A stretch of DNA of 7,050 nt from Collinsella sp. (GCA_014871545.1 WGSR01000077.1:1-7050); one strand, 5' to 3'; shown: positions 1 to 5,740, counted from the first letter of the stretch. Translations and numbers: made by a program. Notes: generated from the letters alone by a model not told the origin.

Positions 1-119
1 GTCTGGTTCTGTTCCTCGGCCACCTGTGGAACGGCTCGAATGCCGGTCTTCGTTACGCGAACTCGAGGAACAGGTCCGGTAGGGCCACTTGGAACTTCGT
101 CTCCCGGCAATCTGTCTAT
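1..119 (+). repeat. Putative DGR template repeat (TR), left end cut by window
   Basis: Reading from base 3, this stretch translates into the hallmark of DGR variable regions: WNGSNAGLRYAN, then SRNRSGRATWNF, ending near SRQS. Such segments form the ligand-binding end of C-type-lectin-fold receptor proteins. The adenine-bearing codons fall where DGR variable positions are expected: AAC/AAT at 30, 39, 60, 69 and 93, TAC at 54, AGG at 66, 72 and 81. AAC in a template can be adenine-mutagenised widely without making a stop. It lies about 150 nt upstream of a DGR-type reverse transcriptase, the usual TR position. No in-frame start is visible. The frame stays open to base 275, but composition stops looking protein-like after about base 120. 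Both edges are estimates because the matching variable repeat is not in the window. The alternative, that this is the variable repeat at the 3' end of a target gene, is less likely given the regular AAC pattern. Confidence 0.72.
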
Positions 120-271
120 AAATCTCTACTCGCACCGTGTCTACCGCGCCCGCCGCTTTCTGGCGGGACGCGGCTCAGCCTGACTCCTTTGAGTGAAATT
201 TGTCCGCAAGGCTCACGGGCTGGTAGCCGCAAGGCGAACGCTCGTATGACAGACAGAAAGAGCTTTGATCT
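120..271 (+). ncRNA. Probable DGR RNA spacer between TR and reverse transcriptase
   Basis: This 152-nt stretch has no convincing gene. In characterised DGRs (Bordetella phage BPP-1) the RNA downstream of TR, about 140 nt long, folds, binds the RT-Avd complex and primes cDNA synthesis. Length and position here match that role. Visible structure: a strong hairpin at 145-172 and a direct repeat CCGCAAGGC at 204-212 and 227-235. An AAAGAG run at 257-262 can act as ribosome binding site for the RT start at 272. The RNA role is inferred from position and structure only. Confidence 0.5.
145..172 (+). other. Bulged hairpin in the DGR spacer
   Basis: CGCG (145-148) pairs with CGCG (169-172) and CCCGCC (149-154) pairs with GGCGGG (162-167), with one bulged A at 168 and a loop GCTTTCT. 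These are ten G-C pairs. No T-run follows, so it is not a typical terminator. A structural role in the DGR RNA is the natural reading. Confidence 0.6.
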
Positions 272-1303
272 ATGAAAACCTACTGCAAGGGCCTCGAGTT
301 CACGCGCAAGAGCGTCGTCGAGGCCCTGCACCGATGGAAGAAAAGTGACTCCGGCAAGGAGAACGGCTGGCGCGTCGCCGACGAATACGGCACCGAGACG
401 GCGTTCGTCGACCGCATCTGGCTAGAGCTCTCGACCGAGACGCTTACGTTCGAGCCGATTCGAACCTACCTGAAGCACGACCCAAACAACGGCAAGCTGC
501 GCGAGATAAGCGTCGAGAGCATCAAGCGGCAGGTCTGCAACTACCTGTGCGTTGGGGCACTCGAGCCGCTCCTTGCCGCCAAGGTCGGCTTCTGGCAGGT
601 GTCGAGCGGCGTCAAGGGCAAGGGCGCGGCGCTGGGGATGCGCAAGCTCAGGCGTGAGGTTCACCGCTTCGCCTACCACGTACACGTCGACATCCGCAAC
701 TGCTACGGCTCGATGCGGACGGAGATAGTGGAGGGTCTGGTGGCGCGCTACGTCAAGAACAGCCAAGTCCTCTACCTGCTCCATTCGCTGCTGTCGACGA
801 TGAACGGCGTCCTTATCCTCGGCAGCTACCTGTCGCTTCGGTTGGCGGCGTTCGTGATCTCGTTCGCGTACCACGCGGTCGAGGAGGCGGCGAAGGAGCG
901 GCGCGGCAAGCGCGTGAGGCTCGCGGGATGCCAGGTGTGGTACGCCGACGACGGCTATTTTCTCGGCAACTCAAAGCGTTCGCTCAGGAAGGCCGCGGCC
1001 ATCGCCGCGCGCGTTTTGGGGCGGCTAGGATTGTCGCTGAAACCGTGGAAGGTGAGGCGCAACGGCGCCGAGCCCATCGACTTCGCGGGCTATCGCATCT
1101 GGTGCGCTCGCGGGCGCCGGGTCGACTTGCGAAAGAGGCTCTGGAAACGACTGCGACGCGCGTTCGCGCGCTACATGCGCAGGCGCACCGAGCGCTTGGC
1201 GAGGCGCGTGTGCTCTTACTGGGGCTGGCTGAAAACGGCCGTCATGGAGCACCAGATGAACGCTAAACGGTGCATATTCAACGCGGCGAGGGCCGTGGGT
1301 TAG
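272..1303 (+). CDS. DGR-type reverse transcriptase
   Basis: This 343-residue protein is a reverse transcriptase of the diversity-generating retroelement type. It would copy the upstream template RNA into adenine-mutagenised cDNA that replaces a variable repeat in a receptor gene. Visible motifs: the motif A aspartate D140 in HVDIRNCYGS; a motif B-like LGSYLS (G184-S188), close to the DGR-typical IGNYLSQ but with Leu after the Ser instead of Gln; the catalytic YADD at 224-227; KPWKVRR then IDFAGYRIW; a basic thumb-like segment; and a late SYWGWLK motif, all typical of DGR enzymes. Length is normal for the family and no frameshift is seen. The ATG at 272 follows AAAGAG at 257-262. The stop overlaps the next gene's ribosome binding site, so the two genes are probably co-translated. 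No Avd gene is visible. A retron or other RT class is less likely because of the adjacent TR and the motif B type. Confidence 0.88.
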   Translation: MKTYCKGLEFTRKSVVEALHRWKKSDSGKENGWRVADEYGTETAFVDRIWLELSTETLTFEPIRTYLKHDPNNGKLREISVESIKRQVCNYLCVGALEPLLAAKVGFWQVSSGVKGKGAALGMRKLRREVHRFAYHVHVDIRNCYGSMRTEIVEGLVARYVKNSQVLYLLHSLLSTMNGVLILGSYLSLRLAAFVISFAYHAVEEAAKERRGKRVRLAGCQVWYADDGYFLGNSKRSLRKAAAIAARVLGRLGLSLKPWKVRRNGAEPIDFAGYRIWCARGRRVDLRKRLWKRLRRAFARYMRRRTERLARRVCSYWGWLKTAVMEHQMNAKRCIFNAARAVG

Positions 1304-1313
1304 GAGGAAAAAT

Positions 1314-1655
1314 ATGGTTGTGAAGTCGGAGCGAACGGGCGAGAGGCCCGAGACGGTCGAGATCGCGGGGACCGACGTCTGGCTGCGCCGCGGCATCGCC
1401 GAGGGCGAGCGCGAGGAGCAGGGAGGCGAGGGCGGTTCCGTCAAGGTGAAGGTGTTCACCTACGAGGAGCTGCACTTCACCGACCCGACGGGCGAGCTGA
1501 CGGTCGATGGCGCAAAGGCCGACTTTGACACCGTCTGGACGGCACACGAGGCGGACGGCATGAGCATGGAGGAGCAGATCGCATCGCTCCAGCAGCAGGT
1601 CGCCGACTCGCAAGCGGCCCTTCTCGAACTCGGCGACATCGTTGGGGGTGAGTAA
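1314..1655 (+). CDS. Small phage protein of the tail-fibre-downstream type
   Basis: This encodes a 113-residue acidic protein whose start at 1314 is fixed by a GGAGG at 1303-1307, six bases upstream and overlapping the RT stop codon. Segments DVWLRRGI, FTYEELHFTDP and DFDTVWTAHEADGMS, followed by a short coiled-coil-like tail (EEQIASLQQQVADSQAALL), resemble small proteins encoded right after tail fibre or baseplate genes in Gram-positive siphophages. Function is unknown; attachment to the tail tip or fibre is a guess. Its partner gene follows after one base (stop 1653-1655, next start 1657). The pairing with an XkdX-like gene is the main reason for the tail assignment. No signal peptide or membrane segment is seen, so it is not a holin. 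Confidence 0.72.
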   Translation: MVVKSERTGERPETVEIAGTDVWLRRGIAEGEREEQGGEGGSVKVKVFTYEELHFTDPTGELTVDGAKADFDTVWTAHEADGMSMEEQIASLQQQVADSQAALLELGDIVGGE

Positions 1656-1656
1656 C

Positions 1657-1767
1657 TTGGCGAAGATCTACTACCGCGCCGTGAAGAGCGGCAAGCGCAC
1701 GCTCGAGAGCGTTCCCGAGCGCTGGCGCGACGAGGTACGCCAGATGCTAGAGGCAGACGGCGAGTAG
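1657..1767 (+). CDS. XkdX/CD1375-like short phage protein, TTG start
   Basis: This encodes a 36-residue protein, MAKIYYRAVKSGKRTLESVP then ERWRDEVRQMLEADGE, starting at TTG 1657. The pattern MAK-[IM]-YY-x(3)-[KA]-G-x-[RK]-T-[LI]-x(2)-VP-x-RW-x(2)-V matches very short proteins found immediately after tail fibre genes in many Firmicutes-type phages (XkdX/CD1375-like). Their role is not established. TTG is preferred because GGGGG at 1644-1648 sits eight bases upstream and the protein then begins with the family's MAK-YY. An in-frame GTG at 1648 would overlap the previous gene and lies on the ribosome binding site. It is the last gene before a terminator, ending the tail-fibre/DGR transcription unit. 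Confidence 0.75.
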   Translation: MAKIYYRAVKSGKRTLESVPERWRDEVRQMLEADGE

Positions 1768-1769
1768 GG

Positions 1770-1800
1770 AAGGGCCCCGGCTTCGGTCGGGGCCCTTTTC
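1770..1800 (+). terminator. Rho-independent terminator after the DGR/tail module
   Basis: AGGGCCCCG (1771-1779) pairs with CGGGGCCCT (1788-1796) around a CTTCGG-containing loop, followed by TTTT. An A at 1770 extends the stem against T1797. It begins three bases after the stop at 1767. The other strand lacks a T-run, so it acts in the + direction. Confidence 0.88.
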
Positions 1801-1845
1801 CGTTATGCGCGGGCGACCATGCGTGCCGACGATTGGAGGCGGCGC

Positions 1846-3840
1846 ATGGCGAAGGATAGCGCTCACGAGTTCTCAGACGCCGAGATTCGGGCGTTCGAGC
1901 GCGAGGTGGCGGGAGTGTACGGCGAGGCGAGCAAGACGGCCTACGCCAACCTCAAGCGCTATCTGGCGCAGTTCGAGGCCGACGACGAGAAGATGCGCGA
2001 GCGTCTCGAGGCCGGCGAAATCACCAAGGCTCAATACAGGTCTTGGCGAAGCGGGAAGATGGCGGCGGGCAGGCGCTACCGAATCGTCCTCAAGCAGTGC
2101 GCCGAGGCCATGACGCATGCGAACGTCGTCGCTGCCGCCGCCATCGAAGGCAGGCTGCCCGAGGTCTACGCCGAGAACTACAACTACGGCACGTGGCAGG
2201 TCGAGAGCGCAGTGGGCGTTGACACGGCCTACGCACTGCAGGACGCGTCGACCGTCCAAAGGCTGCTCACCGACCACGACAGCTACCTGCCCAAGCCGTC
2301 CGTCAACGTCGTCAAGGACATGGCGTGGAACCGCCGGCTCATCGCCAACCAGATCACGCAGGGCGTGCTGCTCGGCGAGTCAATACCCAAGATCGCGAAG
2401 CGCATCCAGGACGTGGCGGGGTCCAACCGCGCGGCGGCGGTGCGCTTGGCGCGGACCTCGACGACGGCGGCGGAGAACGCCGGGCGCGTCGACAGCTACA
2501 AGAGGGCCAAGGGGCTCGGCATCAATGTGCAGCAGGAATGGGTGGCAACGCTCGACCTGCGCACGCGCTCGAGCCACAGGAAGATTGACCGCGAGAAGGT
2601 CGAGGTCGGCGAGAAGTTCAGCAACGGGTGCCGCTATCCCGGCGACCCGGAGGCGCCGTATGCCGAGACGTGCAACTGCCGCTGCACGCTGGTGGCGTGC
2701 TGTGACGGACTCGACGTGCTTGACGGCGAGCGTTTCAGCCGCCTGCCCGAGGGCATGACCTACGAGGAATGGAAGGCGGGCAAGCCCGCCGTCACCGGAG
2801 CCAAACCGGCCGACCGCACCATCTCCGAGTTCATGGACATGCCCGGCACCAAGCGCAAGCTCGACACCGCCGGGGTGTCCGTGACCGAGGCGAGGAAGAG
2901 GCTCACCGAGCAGCTCAAGGAGTACGGCATACCGTCCGGCTCGTTCCGCAAGATGAGCGCCGGCGACCAGCAGAAGGTGTTGGACGCAGCGTTGGCCCGA
3001 ATTCGGCGCATCGCGGGCAAGCCCGATATGTCTGCTTCCGTCTACTCGTGCCTCAATGGGGATCAAAGGGATGCGGTGAAAGGCATTCTCAAGCGTTCGG
3101 ACAAGGCTGCCCGTAGCGTTTACCTGAAGCATGAGCGGGATTTCGTTTTGCTGAACGGCGGATGGGGCGGAACCGCCCACTACAGCCCAACGGACGGTGG
3201 CGTGAGGCTCAACCTTGAAATAGTGTTTTCGAAAGATGGATTGAGACCCCAAGGAACGACCTGGTTCCATGAGTTCGGGCATATGATCGACGGCCTGCAC
3301 GCGGACATCTCGAGGACGTACGGCGGCGGCGTGTTCGCCAAGACCATAAAGAGCGAGGTCGAAGCCTACATTGACGCAAGGCACAAGGAGATGCGCGATG
3401 GGCTCAAACGGGCAGTCAAGTCAAAGGACATCGGATGGCTCGAGTCGAATGGCTACCTCATGGAATGGCATGCTGACTACCTAAGGAGACATCCTGACAA
3501 GGTGGCCGAGGCGCTCTCGGGCCTCAAGCACACGAAGGCTGCCACATATAGTTCCGTCGCCTCCGAGATAGGGGAGATGAGCAATGCCGAAAAGGCCGAC
3601 CTTTCCGACCTTTTCGGCGGGGCAACGCTGAACAAGTGCAACGATGGATGGGGTCACAGCAAGAGTTATTGGCGGCCAAAGGGAGCGTCCGAGGACTACC
3701 AGCTGGCAAGGCTTGCGCAAGAGGGCTTCGCCGAGTTCTTCAGCGCAAGCACCGCGAACCCGGAATCTCTCGCCGTCCTGCGCAAATACCTACCGGAATC
3801 GAGTAAAATATTTGACGAGATGATGAAGGAGGGGCTGTGA
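1846..3840 (+). CDS. MuF minor head protein fused to a zinc-metallopeptidase toxin-like domain
   Basis: This 664-residue protein has two parts. Residues about 1-290 form a phage Mu gpF/SPP1 gp7-like minor head domain: ARTSTTAAENAGR near residue 202, WVATLDLRTRSSH at 232-244, and CNCRC at 276-280. These proteins bind the portal inside the head and may be ejected with DNA. After a linker, residues about 395-664 carry HEFGH at 475-479, a zinc-binding HExxH motif, then a GGATLNK...GWGHSKSYW stretch and EGFAEFFSA at 626-634, whose Glu may be the third ligand. This suits a metallopeptidase effector. MuF domains fused to variable C-terminal toxins, with immunity genes downstream, are a described family of temperate-phage polymorphic toxins. 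GC content falls from about residue 395 onward, suggesting the toxin part was swapped in. Start 1846 is chosen for GGAGG at 1834-1838; an ATG at 1819 in frame lacks one. The peptidase substrate is unknown. Confidence 0.85.
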   Translation: MAKDSAHEFSDAEIRAFEREVAGVYGEASKTAYANLKRYLAQFEADDEKMRERLEAGEITKAQYRSWRSGKMAAGRRYRIVLKQCAEAMTHANVVAAAAIEGRLPEVYAENYNYGTWQVESAVGVDTAYALQDASTVQRLLTDHDSYLPKPSVNVVKDMAWNRRLIANQITQGVLLGESIPKIAKRIQDVAGSNRAAAVRLARTSTTAAENAGRVDSYKRAKGLGINVQQEWVATLDLRTRSSHRKIDREKVEVGEKFSNGCRYPGDPEAPYAETCNCRCTLVACCDGLDVLDGERFSRLPEGMTYEEWKAGKPAVTGAKPADRTISEFMDMPGTKRKLDTAGVSVTEARKRLTEQLKEYGIPSGSFRKMSAGDQQKVLDAALARIRRIAGKPDMSASVYSCLNGDQRDAVKGILKRSDKAARSVYLKHERDFVLLNGGWGGTAHYSPTDGGVRLNLEIVFSKDGLRPQGTTWFHEFGHMIDGLHADISRTYGGGVFAKTIKSEVEAYIDARHKEMRDGLKRAVKSKDIGWLESNGYLMEWHADYLRRHPDKVAEALSGLKHTKAATYSSVASEIGEMSNAEKADLSDLFGGATLNKCNDGWGHSKSYWRPKGASEDYQLARLAQEGFAEFFSASTANPESLAVLRKYLPESSKIFDEMMKEGL

Positions 3841-4019
3841 TGGTTGCCGAATTGCATACATGGGAGCAGGTCGACAAGCTCGCGGCCAACTTCGAGGAGC
3901 GTTTCGGCTATGAGCCGATATGGTACGGCAATGTCGATGAGGTCTATGCAGCCCTCAAGGAGTCGCTCGACTCTGGCGTTCCAAAACTCGAGAGACAGGA
4001 CCCCGAAATCTGTCTCTAG
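3840..4019 (+). CDS. Small hypothetical protein directly after the toxin-fused head gene
   Basis: This encodes a 59-residue protein starting at ATG 3840, which overlaps the previous stop by one base (TGATG). A strong AAGGAGGGG at 3826-3834 serves it; the GTG at 3837 would be too close to that site. The sequence is acidic and probably helical (WEQVDKLAANFEERFGYEP, then DEVYAALKESLDSGVPKLE), with no membrane segment or known motif that I can name. Tight coupling to the MuF-toxin gene and similar lower-GC composition suggest it belongs to the same acquired unit, as an immunity protein, a chaperone or a remnant. Its function is unrecognised, and existence as a gene rests on the ribosome binding site, the overlap and the conserved-looking reading frame. 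Confidence 0.6.
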   Translation: MVAELHTWEQVDKLAANFEERFGYEPIWYGNVDEVYAALKESLDSGVPKLERQDPEICL

Positions 4020-4072
4020 CGTATGACGGCGTATCATCAAGATCGACGAGTGCCTGACGACAAGAGGTTGAC

Positions 4073-4339
4073 ATGCTCACATTGGAAGAGGCCATAAAGC
4101 CGATTCTGGAAGAGGAGGCCGTAGACGGATACGGCCCGGTGTGCGCATACGAGGGCAAATATCATTGGTTCGTCGGTTTCGGTTTCGATGGAAAGATGGC
4201 CCCGGGCGACACTCCGTATGCCATCGACAAGGAAACGGGGAGGATTGACTTCTTCCCGATTCCATTTTTCCTCAGAGGCGAGAGTCCATCTGCTATCGAG
4301 CTTGAGATGGACAAGGCCAACGAGATAAAAGTCAAATAG
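4073..4339 (+). CDS. Imm35/YrhB-like candidate immunity protein
   Basis: This encodes an 88-residue protein with the layout of the Imm35/YrhB family: an N-terminal helix (LEEAIKPILEEE), a central strand with W32 (KYHWFVGFGF), then a GDTPYAIDKETGRIDFF segment at 45-61. That segment mirrors the family's G-x-x-P-hydrophobic-x-(V/I)-DK-x-(T/S)-G-x-(I/V) hallmark. Imm35 proteins are predicted cytoplasmic immunity factors of polymorphic toxin systems, so the likely job is neutralising the metallopeptidase domain encoded upstream, protecting the lysogen. AAGAGG at 4062-4067 lies five bases before the ATG. It is followed by a terminator, closing the toxin unit. Base composition is well below the flanking head genes (30 G/C in 4261-4320). 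Family assignment is from motif memory; partner specificity is inferred from position. Confidence 0.62.
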   Translation: MLTLEEAIKPILEEEAVDGYGPVCAYEGKYHWFVGFGFDGKMAPGDTPYAIDKETGRIDFFPIPFFLRGESPSAIELEMDKANEIKVK

Positions 4340-4348
4340 ACCACAGCC

Positions 4349-4373
4349 AGCCCCGCCACGGCGGGGCTTTTTT
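4349..4373 (+). terminator. Rho-independent terminator after the immunity-like gene
   Basis: AGCCCCGC (4349-4356) pairs with GCGGGGCT (4361-4368) around a CACG loop, followed by a run of six T residues at 4368-4373. It begins ten bases after the stop at 4339 and separates the toxin unit from the capsid genes. Confidence 0.88.
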
Positions 4374-4424
4374 CATGCCGCGTGACCGTGCTGTGACACT
4401 GCCCGCAGAGAGATTGGGGCAGGC

Positions 4425-4646
4425 ATGAAAGAGCTATTCACTTGTGCGAACTGCGGCGACTGCGCCGTAAAGCTGGGCTTCGGCTTCACGTTCCCGGATA
4501 CCTACATCTGCACGCAGCGCGGCGACGAGGTCGAGCCCGACGACGGCTGCACGCTCGGGTGCGAGGGCGTTCCGGTGCAAGCCATCGAGGCCATCGAGGC
4601 GGACGTCGACGGGCGCGTTGGCTACGGCTGCGAGGTGCTCGACTGA
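4425..4646 (+). CDS. Small cysteine-rich, possibly zinc-binding phage protein
   Basis: This encodes a 73-residue acidic protein with seven cysteines: C7, C10, C13 (CANCGDC), C29, C42, C46 and C69. The CxxCxxC start and the EPDDGCTLGCEG segment suggest a small metal-binding knuckle, as in many uncharacterised phage proteins. No nucleic-acid-binding or enzymatic motif is recognised. The GGGGCAGG run at 4416-4423 lies immediately ahead of the ATG, so the ribosome binding site is present but closer than usual. The stop TGA overlaps the next gene's ATG (TGATG), so the two are probably translationally coupled. It is the first gene after the terminator at 4349-4373 and likely opens the capsid assembly run. 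Function unknown. Confidence 0.7.
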   Translation: MKELFTCANCGDCAVKLGFGFTFPDTYICTQRGDEVEPDDGCTLGCEGVPVQAIEAIEADVDGRVGYGCEVLD

Positions 4647-5068
4647 TGGCCTACGGGCTCGTCGGCGGCGTCGGCGACCACGGCCGGCACGGCACCCTCA
4701 TCACCGAGGAGATCGTAAACGCCGCGAAGCTGGATACCGCCGAGTGCATCGAGATACGGCAGAACAACATCGAGCAGGTCGAGAAGGCCCTCCTGCGAGC
4801 CTATAAGACGGGCCTAGAGGAGATAGGCCTCGTTGCGGAGGGCTATGCCAAGGCGACGTGCCCGGTCGATACGGGCAGGTTGCGCAACTCCGTCACGCAC
4901 CTACTCAAAGGCTACGACTGCTTCATCGGGACCAACGTCGAGTACGCGCTGTACGTCGAGGAGGGGACCTCCCGCATGAAGGGCAAGCACTTCCTGCGCA
5001 AGGCGGCGACGGGCCACGGGGACACGTACCGGTCGATTCTCGAGAAGCACCTGAGGGGCGGCGCATAG
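4646..5068 (+). CDS. HK97 gp10-like phage morphogenesis protein
   Basis: This 140-residue protein shows the gp10-like signature: a long helix (about 35-72), then CPVDTGRLRNSVTH at 72-85, IGTNVEYALYVEEGTSRMKG at 94-113 and HFLRKA at 115-120. Family members act at the head-tail interface or neck as head completion or tail-terminator-type components. The start at 4646 overlaps the preceding stop by one base and has GAGGTG at 4631-4636, nine bases upstream. The frame is open further upstream to 4442, but that stretch overlaps the cysteine-rich gene and reads as arginine-rich nonsense. Position is unusual: gp10-like genes normally sit after the major capsid gene, here it precedes scaffold and coat. 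Confidence 0.83.
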   Translation: MAYGLVGGVGDHGRHGTLITEEIVNAAKLDTAECIEIRQNNIEQVEKALLRAYKTGLEEIGLVAEGYAKATCPVDTGRLRNSVTHLLKGYDCFIGTNVEYALYVEEGTSRMKGKHFLRKAATGHGDTYRSILEKHLRGGA

Positions 5069-5093
5069 GGCCGCGTTACTCCGTTTGGATACT

Positions 5094-5142
5094 CACCCTT
5101 GCCGCGAGGTATTGCGGCGCGGGCCCGCCGAGGCAATAGGTG
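5094..5142 (+). other. Palindromic GC-rich segment in the leader of the scaffold gene
   Basis: The 108-nt gap before the scaffold start holds overlapping inverted repeats. TATTGC (5110-5115) pairs with GCAATA (5133-5138), with GGCG (5116-5119) against CGCC (5126-5129) inside. Alternatively TTGCC (5099-5103) pairs with GGCAA (5132-5136) and CACC (5094-5097) with GGTG (5139-5142). The two folds compete for the same bases. No T-run follows, so it is not a standard terminator. A role in mRNA processing or capsid gene translation is possible but unproven. Confidence 0.4.
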
Positions 5143-5176
5143 GGAACCCGCCCATTCCGAAGCAAGGGAGATTCTG

Positions 5177-5740
5177 TTGGCACTTACGCGAAAGATGCTC
5201 AAGGCAATGGGCATCGAGGACGAGAAGATCGACCAGATCATCGACGAGCATGCCGAGAGCGTGAACGCGCTCAAGGCGCAGCGCGACGAGTTCAAGGAGG
5301 CCGCGGGCAAGGCGGACGGCTACAAGAAGGAGCTGGACGCGCTCAAGGCCAAGGGCGAGGACGCGGGCGAGTACGAGGAAAAGTACAAGGCCGCCGTCAA
5401 GAACCTAGAGGACTACAAGGCCAAGGTCGAGGGCGAGAAGGCCGCAGCCGAGAAGCGCAGCCTGTACCGAAAGTTGCTCGAGTCGGCGGGCGTCGACCCC
5501 AAGCGCATCGAGACCGTTCTCAAGGTTTCCGACCTCGAGAACGTGACCGTCAAGGACGGCGCTATCGAGGGCGCGGACAAGCTCACCGAGGGCATCAAGG
5601 CCGACTGGGCCGACTTCATCGCAACCACGACCGTCAAGGGTGCCGACGTGGCCCACGCCCCCAAGGGCGAGGGCGGCAAGGACATCAACGAAATGAGCAC
5701 CGCCGAGTACATGAAGTACAAGGCGGAGCAGAGAGGCTAA
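5177..5740 (+). CDS. Phage scaffold protein, GP20-like, TTG start
   Basis: This 187-residue, highly charged protein has the layout of GP20-type minor structural/scaffold proteins. It opens with LTRKMLKAMGIEDEKIDQII, the family's usual small-helix start, followed by a long Lys/Glu coiled coil (about 25-100), then a compact segment with RKLLESAGVDPKRIETVL at 98-115, and a C-terminal MSTAEYMKYK motif near the end. Scaffolds guide coat assembly and are removed before DNA packaging, and placement ten bases before the coat gene fits. Start TTG 5177 is chosen because AAGGGAG (5164-5170) lies six bases upstream and the protein then begins MALTRKML. The longer frame from 5099 crosses the palindromic leader and adds 26 arginine-rich residues that look non-coding. 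Confidence 0.85.
   Translation: MALTRKMLKAMGIEDEKIDQIIDEHAESVNALKAQRDEFKEAAGKADGYKKELDALKAKGEDAGEYEEKYKAAVKNLEDYKAKVEGEKAAAEKRSLYRKLLESAGVDPKRIETVLKVSDLENVTVKDGAIEGADKLTEGIKADWADFIATTTVKGADVAHAPKGEGGKDINEMSTAEYMKYKAEQRG

Noticed and set aside
3..275. Open frame running from the left edge through the TR and spacer to a stop overlapping the RT start
   Set aside because: Only the first 40 or so codons look protein-like; the rest is a Pro/Ser/Arg-rich chance frame, with no start codon ahead of the TR part. A 3' end of a target gene remains a minor possibility.
272..1303. Retron, Abi-type or group II intron RT as alternative identity
   Set aside because: Motif B (LGSYLS), the SYWGWLK tail, lack of maturase or endonuclease domains, and the adjacent TR favour a DGR enzyme.
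2380..3384. 334-codon open frame on the minus strand
   Set aside because: Lies entirely within the MuF-toxin gene, whose motifs are clear. Long antisense frames are expected in GC-rich genes.
4068..4099. TTGACA followed by an AT-rich stretch, promoter-like
   Set aside because: The TTGACA overlaps the start codon of the Imm35-like gene and no good -10 lies at 16-18 bases; probably coincidence.
4579..4598. Short tandem repeat of GCCATCGAG within the cysteine-rich gene
   Set aside because: Only two 9-base units encoding AIEAIE; ordinary coding repetition.
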